Positions 22,461 through 30,003 of a stretch of 62,022 bases of DNA are shown one piece after another. The notes under the pieces are model-generated. The model did no database searches. It saw only the letters and a list, made by a program, of their open reading frames with translations, and was not told the DNA's origin. The position numbers and the translations under genes are program-made. The number at the start of each line of letters is the position of its first letter. Within the stretch, counting starts at the first letter, position 1. Location: assembly GCF_016919725.2 (NCBI RefSeq), contig NZ_JAJERH010000015.1, positions 1 to 62,022 of the forward strand. Reading direction: 5' to 3'. The DNA comes from Virgibacillus sp. AGTR. Its GTDB lineage: Bacteria; Bacillota; Bacilli; Bacillales; Amphibacillaceae.

Positions 22461-23294
22461 TTATGCATCATAGCTATCAGGATTAGAGCCGCTTCGTTCG
22501 TTTTTATTTAAACTACTTATTTGCTTCATTTCACCTTCCGTTAACGAAAAATCGAATATTGCCGCATTCTCAATAATTCGCTCTTCTTTTGTAGATTTAG
22601 GGATAGTTATAACATCGTTTTGAAGATCCCACCGTAAAATAATCTGAGCCGTACTCTTTCCATATTTTTCACCAATTTCTGTCAATGTCGCATCCTCTAT
22701 TAGTCCACCTCTTTTTAATGGTGACCATGCTTCAAGTTGAATACTCTTGCTCTTACAGTAATGATGTAATTCTTGTTGTGTCAAGTGTGGATGATATTCC
22801 ACCTGATCAATTACTGGCTTTACGGTACTTCCTCTCATCAAATCTTCCAAATGATGCTGATGAAAATTACTTACACCAATTGCACGAACCCTACCATCTT
22901 TGTAGAGCTTTTCCATTGCCCTCCATGTTTCTTTATATAATCCTTTCACTGGCCAATGAATGAGATACAGATCAAGGTATTCCAATCCTAATTTTTCCAT
23001 ACTATCTTCAAAAGCCTGCATTGTGCGCTCATAACCTTGTTGGTCATTCCAAACCTTTGTCGTAATAAATAGTTCTTTACGAGCTACTCCAGATTCTCTA
23101 ATTGCTTCACCAACACCAGTCTCATTGTCATAAAACGAAGCTGTGTCTATACTTCTATAACCATGTTTTATTGCAATCTTAACAGCTTCTTTAACCGTTC
23201 GTCCATCTTGCACTTTATATACACCTAATCCAAACCCAGGCATTTCCACACCATTATTTAACGTTACTGTATCTTGTAAGTGCTTTATCATCAT
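22461..23294 (-). CDS. Aldo/keto reductase (YvgN/glyoxal reductase-like)
   Basis: A 277-residue cytoplasmic NADPH-dependent TIM-barrel enzyme reducing small aldehydes and ketones. The catalytic tetrad is visible: Asp50 and Tyr55 in RSIDTASFYDNE, Lys80 in TTKVW and His113 in LIHWP. The family pattern GVSNFHQHHLEDL and the NADP-binding IPKSTKEERIIEN are present. It ends with the usual SGSNPDSYD tail. Single gene with its own terminator. The physiological substrate cannot be told from sequence; methylglyoxal detoxification is usual for this branch. Confidence 0.92.
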   Translation of the reverse strand: MMIKHLQDTVTLNNGVEMPGFGLGVYKVQDGRTVKEAVKIAIKHGYRSIDTASFYDNETGVGEAIRESGVARKELFITTKVWNDQQGYERTMQAFEDSMEKLGLEYLDLYLIHWPVKGLYKETWRAMEKLYKDGRVRAIGVSNFHQHHLEDLMRGSTVKPVIDQVEYHPHLTQQELHHYCKSKSIQLEAWSPLKRGGLIEDATLTEIGEKYGKSTAQIILRWDLQNDVITIPKSTKEERIIENAAIFDFSLTEGEMKQISSLNKNERSGSNPDSYDA

Positions 23295-23339
23295 TATTCC
23301 CCCATCCTTTTACTCATCTATCATACCGTATACAATGGG

Positions 23340-23524
23340 ATAAAGTGAAACTTCAATCCGTGGGGAGTTTGTTTATCCCACGAATTTGGTAAGTATCACA
23401 AAGGTATAACCTAAAGGCCCTAGAACCAATCGGACATTTACTGGCAGTTGATACCCACTCCCCAAAAATAAGTTCTCTTCATTGCTTGAAGTGGGGGCTA
23501 ACTGCCAGTTATATACGGGATAAA
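23340..23524 (+). repeat. Structured 185-bp repeat, copy 5
   Basis: Bounded by exact ATAAA (23340-23344 and 23520-23524). First hairpin CCGTGGG with CCCACG, where an A-T pair of other copies has become C-G. Almost identical to copy 6 at 24215, the two flanking the TmrB-like gene. Confidence 0.92.
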
Positions 23525-23555
23525 TAATTGGTAAAAAACGGAATTACATTTATCA

Positions 23556-24110
23556 TTACAATCCATTTTCATCTAATAAAGTCGAATGATCTATCTGTTT
23601 TTTTATTACTTGTGCAACCTTATCTATTGCAGTATGCTCTGTATCTATATAAATTGAAAAATCATTCTCCTGAAAAGACTCTATACACTTTTTCGTTTGC
23701 CGAAAACACCAGTTACCTTCAGCCTCTCCTCTTTTTCTTAACCGATTAAAAATTGTTTCTTCTTTAGCTGTTAAACAAAAATGTATAGTCTGCTCGTCAA
23801 TCATTTTAAATCCGTTAAAGATATATCGAAAATATTCAGGCTCTCTTATTGTCATTGGTACAACAAGCGTTTTCTGATAAGTAGCAACGAGTAGCTTAGC
23901 AGTTTCAACTGTTAACACCTTCCACAAATGAAATTCTTGAAAATCCCCCGTTGTAGATTCAACTTGCTTGATGTTTTGCGGAAGAATATTCCGCAGCATA
24001 AACCCGACTTCTTCGGGATCAAAAATCATACTATTGTCCATTATCTTAATTAGTTCATTTGCTACACACGTTTTTCCAACTCCAAATGCTCCATTTATCA
24101 TTAGTATCAT
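23556..24110 (-). CDS. TmrB-like P-loop ATP-binding protein
   Basis: A 184-residue kinase-like P-loop protein. Walker A is INGAFGVGKT at residues 5-14. It shares the order of motifs of Bacillus subtilis TmrB, the tunicamycin-resistance ATP-binding protein: FDPEEVGFMLRNILPQ, DFQEFHLWK, LVVPMTIREPEYF, then a basic RLRKRGEAEGNWCFRQ stretch. TmrB is thought to bind tunicamycin at the membrane; whether this homologue resists any drug is not known. Single gene between two nearly identical direct repeat copies (5 and 6), an arrangement that could have moved or duplicated it. Confidence 0.82.
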   Translation of the reverse strand: MILMINGAFGVGKTCVANELIKIMDNSMIFDPEEVGFMLRNILPQNIKQVESTTGDFQEFHLWKVLTVETAKLLVATYQKTLVVPMTIREPEYFRYIFNGFKMIDEQTIHFCLTAKEETIFNRLRKRGEAEGNWCFRQTKKCIESFQENDFSIYIDTEHTAIDKVAQVIKKQIDHSTLLDENGL

Positions 24111-24214
24111 TTTAATAACCCTTCCAACAACTTATTTCCCAGTACGAGAGAGAGAGGTAAATCATGAAAATAGATAGTGTTTGTCCTTTCCCTACTAATA
24201 AATATAACATTTTC

Positions 24215-24397
24215 ATAAAGTGAAACTTCAATCCGTGGGGAGTTTGTTTATCCCACGAATTGGTAGTACCACAAAGGTATAACCTAAAGGCCCTAGAACC
24301 AATCGGATATTTACTGGCAGTTGATCCCCACTCCCCAATAATAAGTTCTCTTTATTGCTTGAAGTGGGATCTTACTGCCAGTTATATGCGGGATAAA
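24215..24397 (+). repeat. Structured 185-bp repeat, copy 6
   Basis: Bounded by exact ATAAA (24215-24219 and 24393-24397). Differs from copy 5 at only a few positions, much closer than any other pair in the window, so one of them is a recent copy of the other. Confidence 0.92.
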
Positions 24398-24406
24398 TAA
24401 TATTAA

Positions 24407-24694
24407 AGAGGCTTAGACAAAACAATGTAGAAACAGCAGAAAAACGAACGATAATTACTTAAAATTAATTATCGTTCGTTTTTAAAGCCTAGGGAATTAT
24501 AAAATTTGAGTCTGTGGATAAATAGGTGCGTGTTGAGCTGCGTCCAGATCCAACGCCCAGAAACGAAGAACTTCACGAATCGTCCTATGATAAGTAATCA
24601 TCAGCTGGCAAGCTCACGTGATTCCGATAATACTCCTATTGATAAAAAAGATTATTCGTATTTTGTAAAGTAGCTGTGTTTTGTCTCCGCCTCC
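24407..24694 (-). repeat. MITE-like 288-bp element with A module and terminator hairpin
   Basis: Ends form an inverted repeat: GAGGCTTAGACAAAAC at the left, GTTTTGTCTCCGCCTCC at the right. Read on the minus strand it has a TIR, then TACGAATAATC..TATCAATAGGAGTAT, then the A module shared with 1-190, then a strong hairpin at 24440-24483 (AACGAACGATAATTA arms with A/T runs) that can act as a bidirectional terminator. Same overall length as the element at 56987-57274, which carries a different inner module. Confidence 0.8.
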
Positions 24695-24702
24695 GTCACT
24701 GT

Positions 24703-25014
24703 TTAATCGTGTTTTTCACTGTGAACTGTTCCCTCATGAATTGTTTCAGATTTAGCATGATCATGCACATCACAATAATATACAATGGTTTTCAACTTCT
24801 GATATATCTCACATGTCCGTTTGTGGCGCATAAAATTTTTCCAATACTTATATTCATGTGTACCTGTTTTTATGAATGACGTTTCCGTATGATATTCTTG
24901 CCAGTTATGTTCTGTATGTTTGTCAATTACATCAGGTGCAGCGTTTACCTCTGTCAATTGTACAAACAGCATTAGAAACATTATAAAACAAATGCCTATA
25001 GCCCTGTTCCTCAT
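24703..25014 (-). CDS. Small secreted His-rich protein, unknown function
   Basis: 103 residues. Residues 1-25 form a Sec signal peptide (MRNRAIG, hydrophobic FIMFLMLFVQL core, likely cleavage after VNA). The mature part of about 78 residues is charged and rich in His (about ten), with two Cys (TCEIYQ and YYCDVHDH), and ends HSEKHD. The distribution suggests a metal-binding or disulfide-stabilised exported protein, but no family is recognised. The ribosome site is weak (GGTG). It is transcribed leftwards and its 3' end runs up to the edge of the MITE-like element, whose hairpin may terminate it. Confidence 0.55.
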   Translation of the reverse strand: MRNRAIGICFIMFLMLFVQLTEVNAAPDVIDKHTEHNWQEYHTETSFIKTGTHEYKYWKNFMRHKRTCEIYQKLKTIVYYCDVHDHAKSETIHEGTVHSEKHD

Positions 25015-25124
25015 AACATTTCACCACTTTTGTTAGAATAATTTTCCTTTCTTTTTAAGATGGACATATACGGGAAATTTATACCCAATTAAAACCCAAC
25101 GTACATCTCAACAGACATACGGAG

Positions 25125-25623
25125 AAATAAAAATTTATTAGGAGAACGTTGGAAGGGCTCTCCTATGAATAAAAATCATATTTATTGTATTACAATTGGT
25201 ACAGGAATCGGTGGAGCTTATTACCATCACGAACTAATGGACGGATATTATCAACAAGCCAATTCAGTTGGCTATTTATTATATGATTCGGTCACGAAAA
25301 CCAATTTTGAATAGAGGGCGGCTACTTCTGCGCTTCGTTCAATGATTAAACAAGTATTTGGAGAAGCAACTACACCAGAGAATATTTTTCAACGTGCAAA
25401 ATCTGGAGAGCAAGCATGTATTTCTATGATCAATGATTGGACAAAGCAAATAGCTGCGGGTCTGGCACAAATAATTTTACTATTTGATCCTAAATGTTTA
25501 CTTATAGGGGGCGGTTTATCACAGCAAGGTGACTACCTGCTTAATTACGTTAAAACTTCTTACCTTCTTGTTCGTCATAACGATAAGCGTTTAAGGTTAT
25601 TATCTCCCTTTTTCAATTGCTAA
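25125..25623 (+). pseudogene. ROK-family sugar kinase, C-terminal remnant
   Basis: Reading through, this gives LLGERWKGSP, then a start-like ATG at 25166, ITIGTGIGGAYYHHEL, a TAG stop at about 25311 and then RAATSALRSMIKQVF..AAGLAQIILLFDPKCLLIGGGLSQQG. These are the second half of a ROK kinase: the family has TIGTGIGG and GGGLSQ-type signatures. The N-terminal ATP and sugar-binding half is absent, there is an in-frame stop, and the usual last 30 residues are missing. It ends overlapping the intact, convergent ROK gene by 24 bases. It is not a duplicate of that gene at protein level. Confidence 0.8.
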
Positions 25624-26460
25624 TGCAATTGCACCTTTAACCCCTTGTTCATCTTTTAATTTAGGTGAAGCTATAAATTGTTCGATATCACCAACGTCTA
25701 TGTAATTATTCATAAGACTGATAAAAGCTTTACGAATTAGTTGATATAAACGTTCCTGCTTCATAACTCCTCCACCAATAATCACTCGTTGTGGGGAAAG
25801 TATTAAAGAATAATTCATAATTGCTTGAGCCAGATAACTGGCCTCTATTTCCCAGACATCTATACGATTTGAAAGCAAATGACCTTTTTGACCATACCTT
25901 TTTTCAATTGCTGGTCCCGACGCCAATCCTTCTAAACAGGCACCATGAGAAGGACAAACTCCCTGAAAGTCATCGTCTACATGTTTTTGTACCAGAATAT
26001 GTCCCATTTCCGGATGGCTTTTCCCTTTATACGTTTTTCCATTATTTACGAAACCAGCACCTATCCCTGTCCCTACAGTAATATATAAACAGCTGCTCAC
26101 GTCCTTTCCAGCCCCATACATATATTCACCTAATGCAGCTGCATTTACATCTGTATCCAGATGGACAGGAATCGAAAAGTGCTTTGTCAAATGCTCTAGT
26201 AGCTGAAATTCCTTCCACCTTAGTTTAGGCGTATTCAGTATCGTACCATAGGTAGAACTTGTTGTATCTAAATCGACTGGACCAAAGCTACCTACACCTA
26301 AAGAACTAATGTTGTAGGAAGAAAAAAAGTCATAAACATGCTGTAACGTTTCTTTCGGATCACTTGTAGGAAATGTTACTTTATCCAATACTTTTCCAGA
26401 TTCATTTCCTACCGCACAGACAAACTTTGTCCCCCCTGCTTCAATCGCTCCAACCAACAT
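25600..26460 (-). CDS. ROK-family fructokinase (GmuE/YdhR-like)
   Basis: A 286-residue cytoplasmic sugar kinase. ATP-binding AGGTKFVCAVG at residues 8-18, sugar-binding HLDTDVNAAALGE with the catalytic Asp, TVGTGIGAGFV, and the zinc-type ROK signature HPEMGHI..GVCPSHGACLEGLASGPAI with His/Cys ligands. This branch phosphorylates fructose (also mannose in some members) to the 6-phosphate. It follows manA by 32 bases and is the last gene of the leftward manP-manA-kinase group, fitting the interconversion of mannose and fructose 6-phosphates. Confidence 0.9.
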   Translation of the reverse strand: MLVGAIEAGGTKFVCAVGNESGKVLDKVTFPTSDPKETLQHVYDFFSSYNISSLGVGSFGPVDLDTTSSTYGTILNTPKLRWKEFQLLEHLTKHFSIPVHLDTDVNAAALGEYMYGAGKDVSSCLYITVGTGIGAGFVNNGKTYKGKSHPEMGHILVQKHVDDDFQGVCPSHGACLEGLASGPAIEKRYGQKGHLLSNRIDVWEIEASYLAQAIMNYSLILSPQRVIIGGGVMKQERLYQLIRKAFISLMNNYIDVGDIEQFIASPKLKDEQGVKGAIALAIEKGR

Positions 26461-26492
26461 AACCTCTCTCCCCCTTAACTGAATCAGTCTTA

Positions 26493-27452
26493 TTACGTAT
26501 GCGAAACGATTAACTGAGCATTTCCATTTAGTTTAACATTCTCTATTCCAAAAGGTATGATAAAGTGATCGCCTTTTACGATTTCAAATGAATTGTCATC
26601 AACAGTTAGCGTAGCAGTCCCACCAATCACACTACACTGAAGAAAGTCCTTATCCATTTGTTTAGTTACTTGCCCAACTAATTCCCAGTGATAAACAGTA
26701 AAGTACTGTTCACTAACTAGCTCTTTAATCGTCAGATCAGCTATTTTTTCTACCTGCTGTTTTAACTCAGGCTCATAATGAGGAACGGTCGTAACTTGTT
26801 TCGCTTGTGTAAGATGCAGTTCTCTTGTATTCCCGCTCTCATCTCTCCGATCATAATCGTACACGCGATATGTTATATCAGAGCTCTGTTGGGTTTCAAG
26901 AATCACAATTCCCTTACCAATCGCATGAATGGTTCCACTAGGTACATAGATAAAATCCCCTGCTGCTACTTTTTTGCTTTTTAAGAGACTATCCCATGCA
27001 CCATTATCAACGCTAGCTTCAAAATCTTCTCTAGTGTCTGCATGGTGTCCTAAAATGATTTCAGAATTTGGCTCTGCCTGTAATACATACCAGCATTCCG
27101 TTTTACCATAAGGATGCGCTTCAACAGACCGTGCGTATGCATCATTAGGATGTACTTGAACAGATAAATCTTTCGCTGCGTCTAATATTTTTACCAATAG
27201 CGGATATGCTTCCTTATTCATAGGATCTTTATGAAATAACTCACCATGTTCTTGCCAAGCTTCCGCCAAAGTCTTTCCTTTTAAAGGACCATTCATAATT
27301 CTACTTGGTCCGTTAGGGTGAGCAGATATTCCCCAAGCCTCCCCTGTCTTATTGGTAGGGATATTATAGTTATATAGATCACGTAATTTTTCCCCACCCC
27401 AAATACGTTCCTGAAAAACAGGCTTTAAAAATAAGGGTTCTCTATATTGCAC
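26493..27452 (-). CDS. manA: Mannose-6-phosphate isomerase, class I
   Basis: A 319-residue zinc enzyme interconverting mannose 6-phosphate and fructose 6-phosphate. Residues FLKPVFQERIWGG start the fold. Zinc ligands are visible in SVQVHPNDAYA (Gln, His), KTECWYV (Glu) and PSGTIHAIG (His). The C-terminal cupin is short, as in Bacillus ManA/GmuF. It sits downstream of the ManP-type PTS protein and before a ROK fructokinase, so it would pass PTS-imported mannose 6-phosphate into glycolysis. Confidence 0.95.
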   Translation of the reverse strand: MQYREPLFLKPVFQERIWGGEKLRDLYNYNIPTNKTGEAWGISAHPNGPSRIMNGPLKGKTLAEAWQEHGELFHKDPMNKEAYPLLVKILDAAKDLSVQVHPNDAYARSVEAHPYGKTECWYVLQAEPNSEIILGHHADTREDFEASVDNGAWDSLLKSKKVAAGDFIYVPSGTIHAIGKGIVILETQQSSDITYRVYDYDRRDESGNTRELHLTQAKQVTTVPHYEPELKQQVEKIADLTIKELVSEQYFTVYHWELVGQVTKQMDKDFLQCSVIGGTATLTVDDNSFEIVKGDHFIIPFGIENVKLNGNAQLIVSHT

Positions 27453-27665
27453 AATTATTCCTCCTAGAAGCTATTAATAGCTATCATTATAGCAAACTTA
27501 GAAGTAGCTTCGTTAATAATTTTCAATAGAATTTAATGAATAGTAAGAACGAGTTGTAACAGGTTACCCAAAACTGTGATTCAGCCTCCTAGTTGGCGAA
27601 AAACTCAGGTGTCCCACATATTCAAATTCATTCCTGTATCCTAACGAATAGTATGAGACACCCTT

Positions 27666-27820
27666 ATAAAGTGAAACATCAATTAGTGGGGGTTTGTTTT
27701 TCCCCTACTAATTGTTAGTAACACAAAAGTATGACCTAAAAGCCTTGGAACTAATCGGACATTTGACTTGCAGTCGATCCCCTAAATGAGGGTCTTACTG
27801 CCAGTTAATTGAAGGATAAA
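27666..27820 (+). repeat. Structured repeat, copy 7 (155 bp, internally deleted)
   Basis: Bounded by exact ATAAA (27666-27670 and 27816-27820). First hairpin CAATTAGTGGGGG with ACTAATTG shows a compensating C-G to T-A change relative to other copies. About 30 bases are missing from the loop of the second hairpin, which contained the sequence complementary to AACCAAT and to the 5' end; the arms around the deletion still pair. It lies between manP and manA, antisense to them. Confidence 0.9.
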
Positions 27821-27828
27821 TACATACT

Positions 27829-29778
27829 TTATTGAATTTCATCTAGTAGCTGATATGCCTCTTCTTTATTTGCTACATCTAAAAGCTGTTTTCTGAATTG
27901 ATCGTCCATAAGCTTACGTGAAAGCATTTGTAGTATTTTCAAATGTTCGTCTCCTGCATTCTTTTCAGGGACCGCAATCATAAAAATTATTTTTGCAGCA
28001 GTATGATCTAAACTATTCCAATCAACACCATCATGTTTCATTCCAAATGCTACAGCAGGTTTATTAACAGCTGAAGATTTTCCATGTGGGATCGCAATGT
28101 TCATTCCCATACCAGTTGTTCCTTCTTTCTCTCTAGCAATAACAGCCTGTCTATATATCTCTTTGTCGCTTAGAATACCAGCTCTATCCATTTTGTTAAT
28201 CAATTCATCAATAACTTCATCTCTTGTTGCTCCTTTAAGGTCCGTATCCACTAGATCAACGGTTACAATATCGGTTAACTTACGTATATATAATTTTTTA
28301 TCTTGTTCATTTCTAGTGTTCAGAGAACTTATTTGATCATTAACTGCTTCGGTTTGTTTGTTAGATTGGCTATCGAGTGTAGAACTAACTACATCCTTTT
28401 TTAGTAGATTAACTAAAATAGCTGTAACTAATGTACCAATAACGGCAGCTAAGAAGAACATTAGTACATTATCAACCGCCCCTAACACAGCTACAATCGG
28501 ACCACCGTGGGCTACACGATCACCTACATTACCTAACATTGCTAGCATAGATCCTGTCATCGATCCGACCACGATACTAGGTATAACACGTAATGGATCT
28601 TGGGCAGCAAATGGTATAGCCCCCTCTGTTATACCGAATAATCCCATTGTAAAGCTTGCCTTTCCTGCTTGTTGCTCAGCAGGTTGATACTTTCTTTTAT
28701 TAATAAAAGTAGCTAGTCCCATTCCAAGTGGTGGTATACAAATGGCTACCGCAATTGGTCCCATGATTTCATAATTTCCTTCTGCAATCATTGCAGAACC
28801 GAATAAAAATGCCACTTTATTAAAAGGTCCCCCCATATCAACTGCAATCATCGCACCAAGAATTAGCGCTAATAAAATGGAGCTGGCACCTTGCATGCCC
28901 TCAAGCCATGCTGTTAACGATTCAAACACCTGTGAAACCGGCGCACCAATGACATACACAAATAATAAGCCAACAATTAACGTTGCTAAAATTGGAATAA
29001 ATATAATTGGCATAACAGGTTGAAGAGCTTGCGGCACTTTAATTTTTTTAATAGCTAGCGTAATATAACCAGCAAGAAAACCAGCGATGATCCCACCAAT
29101 AAATCCAGCACCCGCTTCACTGCCATAAAAACTACCATTTGCAGCAATGAAACCTCCAATAATACCTGGTGCCAAGCCTGGACGATCTGCAATACTAACC
29201 GCAATAAAACCAGCTAATATCGGAACCATAAAACTAAAGGAGGCAGCACCAATATCTTCAATCTTTTTCCAGAATGAATCTTCTGGTATTACGATTCCTC
29301 CAGGTGTTTGTTCACCGCCAAGTGTTAAAGCAATAGCTATGAGTAATCCACCTACAACAATAAACGGAATCATGTAAGATACGCCACTCATTAAGTGCTT
29401 ATAGATAGGATTCTCTTTTTCCTTTCGCTTCTTTTTAACGCCTTCAGCAGAAGCTAATTGTGCTTGATAAACGGAAACATCCCCTGTTTGAATTCGTTTA
29501 ATTAATTGTTCCGGATTTCTAATACCTTCTTGTACTCCTGTTGCAATAAGCTTTTTACCAATAAATCTATCTTTGGAAACCTCCTTATCACTGGCGATGA
29601 TAACTCCATCAGCCTCCTCAATATCTTTTTCGGTAAGTGCATTTTCTACACCAATGGACCCTTGAGTTTCAACTTTAATAGTAACACCGAGTGCTTCACC
29701 TGCTTTTTGTAAATTCTCAGCGGCCATATATGTATGGGCAATACCTACTGGACATGCAGTTACAGCAACTATCTTCAT
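27829..29778 (-). CDS. manP: Mannose-type PTS permease EIIBCA
   Basis: A 649-residue membrane sugar phosphotransferase protein. Order B-C-A: EIIB at residues 1-100 with phospho-Cys9 (TACPVGIAHTYMAAE), a linker, EIIC from about 125 to 470 with eight or more helices (MGLFGITEGAIPFAAQDPLR motif), and EIIA from about 500 with phospho-His565 (IAIPHGKSSAV). Length and sequence follow Bacillus subtilis ManP (650 residues) closely from one end to the other, and the neighbours are ManR-like and ManA. It takes up and phosphorylates mannose; fructose is an alternative by family. Confidence 0.93.
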   Translation of the reverse strand: MKIVAVTACPVGIAHTYMAAENLQKAGEALGVTIKVETQGSIGVENALTEKDIEEADGVIIASDKEVSKDRFIGKKLIATGVQEGIRNPEQLIKRIQTGDVSVYQAQLASAEGVKKKRKEKENPIYKHLMSGVSYMIPFIVVGGLLIAIALTLGGEQTPGGIVIPEDSFWKKIEDIGAASFSFMVPILAGFIAVSIADRPGLAPGIIGGFIAANGSFYGSEAGAGFIGGIIAGFLAGYITLAIKKIKVPQALQPVMPIIFIPILATLIVGLLFVYVIGAPVSQVFESLTAWLEGMQGASSILLALILGAMIAVDMGGPFNKVAFLFGSAMIAEGNYEIMGPIAVAICIPPLGMGLATFINKRKYQPAEQQAGKASFTMGLFGITEGAIPFAAQDPLRVIPSIVVGSMTGSMLAMLGNVGDRVAHGGPIVAVLGAVDNVLMFFLAAVIGTLVTAILVNLLKKDVVSSTLDSQSNKQTEAVNDQISSLNTRNEQDKKLYIRKLTDIVTVDLVDTDLKGATRDEVIDELINKMDRAGILSDKEIYRQAVIAREKEGTTGMGMNIAIPHGKSSAVNKPAVAFGMKHDGVDWNSLDHTAAKIIFMIAVPEKNAGDEHLKILQMLSRKLMDDQFRKQLLDVANKEEAYQLLDEIQ

Positions 29779-29806
29779 AATATATCCTCCTATATCTGAA
29801 AAGATT

Positions 29807-29820
29807 CGTAATCGCTTTCT
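29807..29820 (-). promoter_or_regulatory. Possible cre site upstream of manP
   Basis: On the minus strand AGAAAGCGATTACG, about 30 bases before the manP start. The core AAAGCGATT fits the cre consensus but both outer ends deviate. It is in the right place for CcpA roadblock of this PTS gene. Weak. Confidence 0.35.
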
Positions 29821-29891
29821 TGAATATAGTATATATCAGATAAACAAAGGATAAATGTCTCTTTTCTTCCACAACTACGGTAAGATTGTAT

Positions 29892-29945
29892 TTTATCCCA
29901 CATATAGCTAGCAGTAAAACCCCCACTGATTGAAATTTCATTAGG
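29892..29945 (-). repeat. Minimal remnant of the structured repeat (copy 10)
   Basis: On the minus strand it reads AATTTCAATCAGTGGGGG-like 5' sequence joined directly to ACTGCTAGCTATATGTGGG and a final ATAAA. The two ends of the 185-bp repeat are thus kept and about 130 bases in between are gone. It is the only copy in the opposite orientation. It lies between manR and manP. Confidence 0.7.
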
Positions 29946-30003
29946 GAGATCACCCTGATCTTTTACTGTTTAAAGTAGGCATAATAGCTTAACTAGATTA
30001 CAT

